Source: Wolbachia endosymbiont of Mansonella ozzardi
GTDB taxonomy: Bacteria > Pseudomonadota > Alphaproteobacteria > Rickettsiales > Anaplasmataceae
DNA: 26,686 nt
Assembly (NCBI RefSeq): GCF_020278625.1
Contig: NZ_JADAKK010000003.1
Location: 1-26,686, forward strand
Reading direction: 5' to 3'
Part shown: positions 25,364 through 26,686 of the stretch, one piece after another
Numbering within the stretch: the stretch's first letter is position 1
How the letters are laid out: the number at the start of each line of letters is the position of its first letter
Translations under genes and position numbers: made by a program
The notes under the pieces: generated by a model
Told to the model about the DNA's origin: nothing
Databases searched by the model: none
Seen by the model: the letters and a program-made list of their open reading frames with translations, nothing else

Positions 25364-25818
25364 AAAAGCAGTAATATGAAATTTTACTCGTAGGCGTTGT
25401 TTCTATACCGCTTGTTCCTTGAGAATTTCTTAATATGGTGATTATATTATACGCTAAAGCTAGCCATATTAGCTTACTTTCACTAAATTTATGTATGAAC
25501 TAATTTGCCTAGTTTTGTTGCAACAATTTCAAGCCACTACTTTCACAATCTTATTTTTACTCAGCTTGTTCTCGCAAATATAGGTACTTTTTGTGATTTT
25601 GGTAAAAGTCAATATTTAAAATTTTTGTGGCGCTGATTTGTAGTATGTTTCTATTGAATTATTTTTTCTATGCGTATTGTTGACTCAACTGCAGCAAGTC
25701 AAGGCAAATAATGATAAGTTTATATAAAATATAAAGAAGTACACAAATCTTAACTTTCTTACAAAAGTGTACAATAATCAAATCATATTATCATTTTTTA
25801 ATTTAGTAAGAGGTAAGT
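25364..25818. other. Gene-free stretch between lepB and the ankyrin pseudogene
   Basis: AT-rich, no open frame of interest. Two small inverted motifs: TTGACT / AGTCAA around 25680-25702 and GTACAC (about 25739) with GTGTAC (about 25767). These could be promoter or operator elements for either flanking gene, but I cannot place a convincing promoter. Confidence 0.4.
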
Positions 25819-26566
25819 ATGGGTTTAACATTGGAATAGTGAGATCAGATACTAAATATGGTAGAGTCCAACAACTCAAGTGATATACTTGAACAAATAA
25901 AGGTAGAATTACTAAAACAAGACAAAAATACATACGAACAGTGGAAGCAGGAAAACTTTAGTGAAACCTACCTATTCGACGTGCTGTTTATAGACGGTCG
26001 GCTTTGTTTTAAGTGTACATTGTTATGTTTAGCTGCTTTAAGTGGCTGCTTAGGCATAGCTAAATACTTTGTAGACGAAAAAAATGTTGATATTAACCAA
26101 GCAAGTAATGACGGCCGCACTGCTTTACATTTGGCTGCTTTAAAATGGCCACTCAGATACAGTTAAATACTCTGCAGAGAAAGGTGCTGATGTTTGTAAA
26201 AAAGATAATTGCGGCTTAGCTGCTTTAGGTCCGGCCAAAAACAGTGGCAAGACGGATGTAGTGAAATTCCTATCAAATAAAGAGACCAAAGGAAATAAGT
26301 TGCCTATTATAACTGCTTGCACTGGTTTATTGTTAGGCTTAGGCATAGCCTATCTTATAGGTGCTGCTGCCTTAACTTCTGTTGTTGCTGTTATTGCAGT
26401 ATTTGTTGCAGCTATAGTAGTTGGTGCGTTGGTAGGTTACGGTATTGGAGGATTTTGTGAAAAGATGAATGAAGAAAGGCAAAAAGATCGTCATATGAGT
26501 ATAGGTACTGCAATTAAGAATGTCATTACCCCTGAATGTTTGAAATCACAGGAAATTCATCCGTGA
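25819..26566 (+). pseudogene. Frameshifted ankyrin-repeat protein with C-terminal membrane hairpin
   Basis: A well-formed start (AAGAGG, then ATG at 25819) gives only MGLTLE before two stops (TAG TGA); in the same frame ATG at 25858 begins MVESNNSSDILEQIKVELL. Ankyrin-type repeats follow (LCLAALSGCLGIAKYFV, DGRTALHLAAL). An indel in the A run near 26142 shifts the frame (LKWPLRYS-stop); the other frame continues GHSDTVKYSAEKGADVCKKD and VVKFLSNKE. Two adjacent hydrophobic helices follow (IITACTGLLLGLGIAYLIGA and VVAVIAVFVAAIVVGALVGY), then EKMNEERQKDRHMS, ending at 26566. Such ankyrin plus transmembrane proteins are common in Wolbachia; this copy is broken unless the stops and shift are sequencing errors. 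Confidence 0.8.
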
Positions 26567-26610
26567 AGAAGGTGTTCCTGTACCTAGGCACGATTCCATT
26601 TGCCGCTTTT

Positions 26611-26662
26611 GTACCCGTCCAGCGGAGTGGTGAAACGAGATAGACAAGATACTCTAAAAGGT
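26611..26662 (-). repeat. Inverted copy of the 1139-1191 repeat
   Basis: Reverse complement reads CCTTTTAGAGTATCTTGTC, then TATCTCGTTTCACCAC and ACGGGTAC, matching the left-end copy at about 80%. It lies 45 bp after the ankyrin pseudogene; the rest of 26567-26686 has no recognisable gene. Confidence 0.6.
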
Positions 26663-26686
26663 TAATCATAGAGTAAAAGTGAGTTC

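Noticed and set aside
1..26686. CRISPR array or prophage genes
   Set aside because: No regularly spaced identical repeats and no phage structural, terminase or integrase sequence seen.

Overview
The window is a low-GC alphaproteobacterial chromosome segment that I read as Wolbachia (Rickettsiales, intracellular symbiont of arthropods or nematodes). The grounds are protein relatedness as I recognise it, single-copy housekeeping genes scattered in short operons, ankyrin-repeat and NB-ARC genes, a glycosyltransferase-like toxin remnant, and many small palindromic repeats. I see no prophage structural genes, no CRISPR array and no rRNA.

Layout. Positions 1-1100 hold the 3' half of ligA (+). A minus-strand block (1199-5961) reads, in transcription order, rplU, rpmA, tRNA-Ile, metK, two tandem TenA-family genes, cytochrome c oxidase subunit III, ruvC. 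A decayed region (6051-8984, minus) is one long pseudogene. Its pieces, read across about nine frameshifts and three in-frame stops, give a DUF4297/Cap4-like nuclease domain, an NB-ARC STAND NTPase and C-terminal ankyrin repeats. It is followed by tRNA-Ser, mnmE (-), surA (+), pyrC (-), a coiled-coil membrane protein (-) and a second wrecked gene (14389-15351, -) that resembles a DXD glycosyltransferase toxin. Next come rplY-pth (+), about 0.9 kb of non-coding repeat sequence, tRNA-Pro, a quinone oxidoreductase, a broken radA (+), ftsY (-), the iscU-iscA-hscB-hscA operon (+), lepB (-) and a frameshifted ankyrin/transmembrane gene at the right end.

Functional picture. The intact genes cover DNA ligation and Holliday junction resolution, aerobic respiration, SAM synthesis, thiamine or related salvage, translation (L21, L27, L25, Pth, three tRNAs, MnmE tRNA modification), outer-membrane protein folding (SurA), pyrimidine synthesis (PyrC), protein export (FtsY, LepB) and Fe-S cluster assembly. 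The accessory genes, which probably concern host interaction or defence, are mostly dead, and radA is dead too.

The two most interesting things are the nuclease-NB-ARC-ankyrin pseudogene, whose architecture looks like an antiphage or innate-immunity STAND protein, and a small family of about 140-bp elements. The roughly 17-bp terminal inverted repeats of that family supply the last codons and stop of pyrC (one end) and pth (a lone end). HscB has also lost the HPD motif of its J domain although its partner HscA looks normal.
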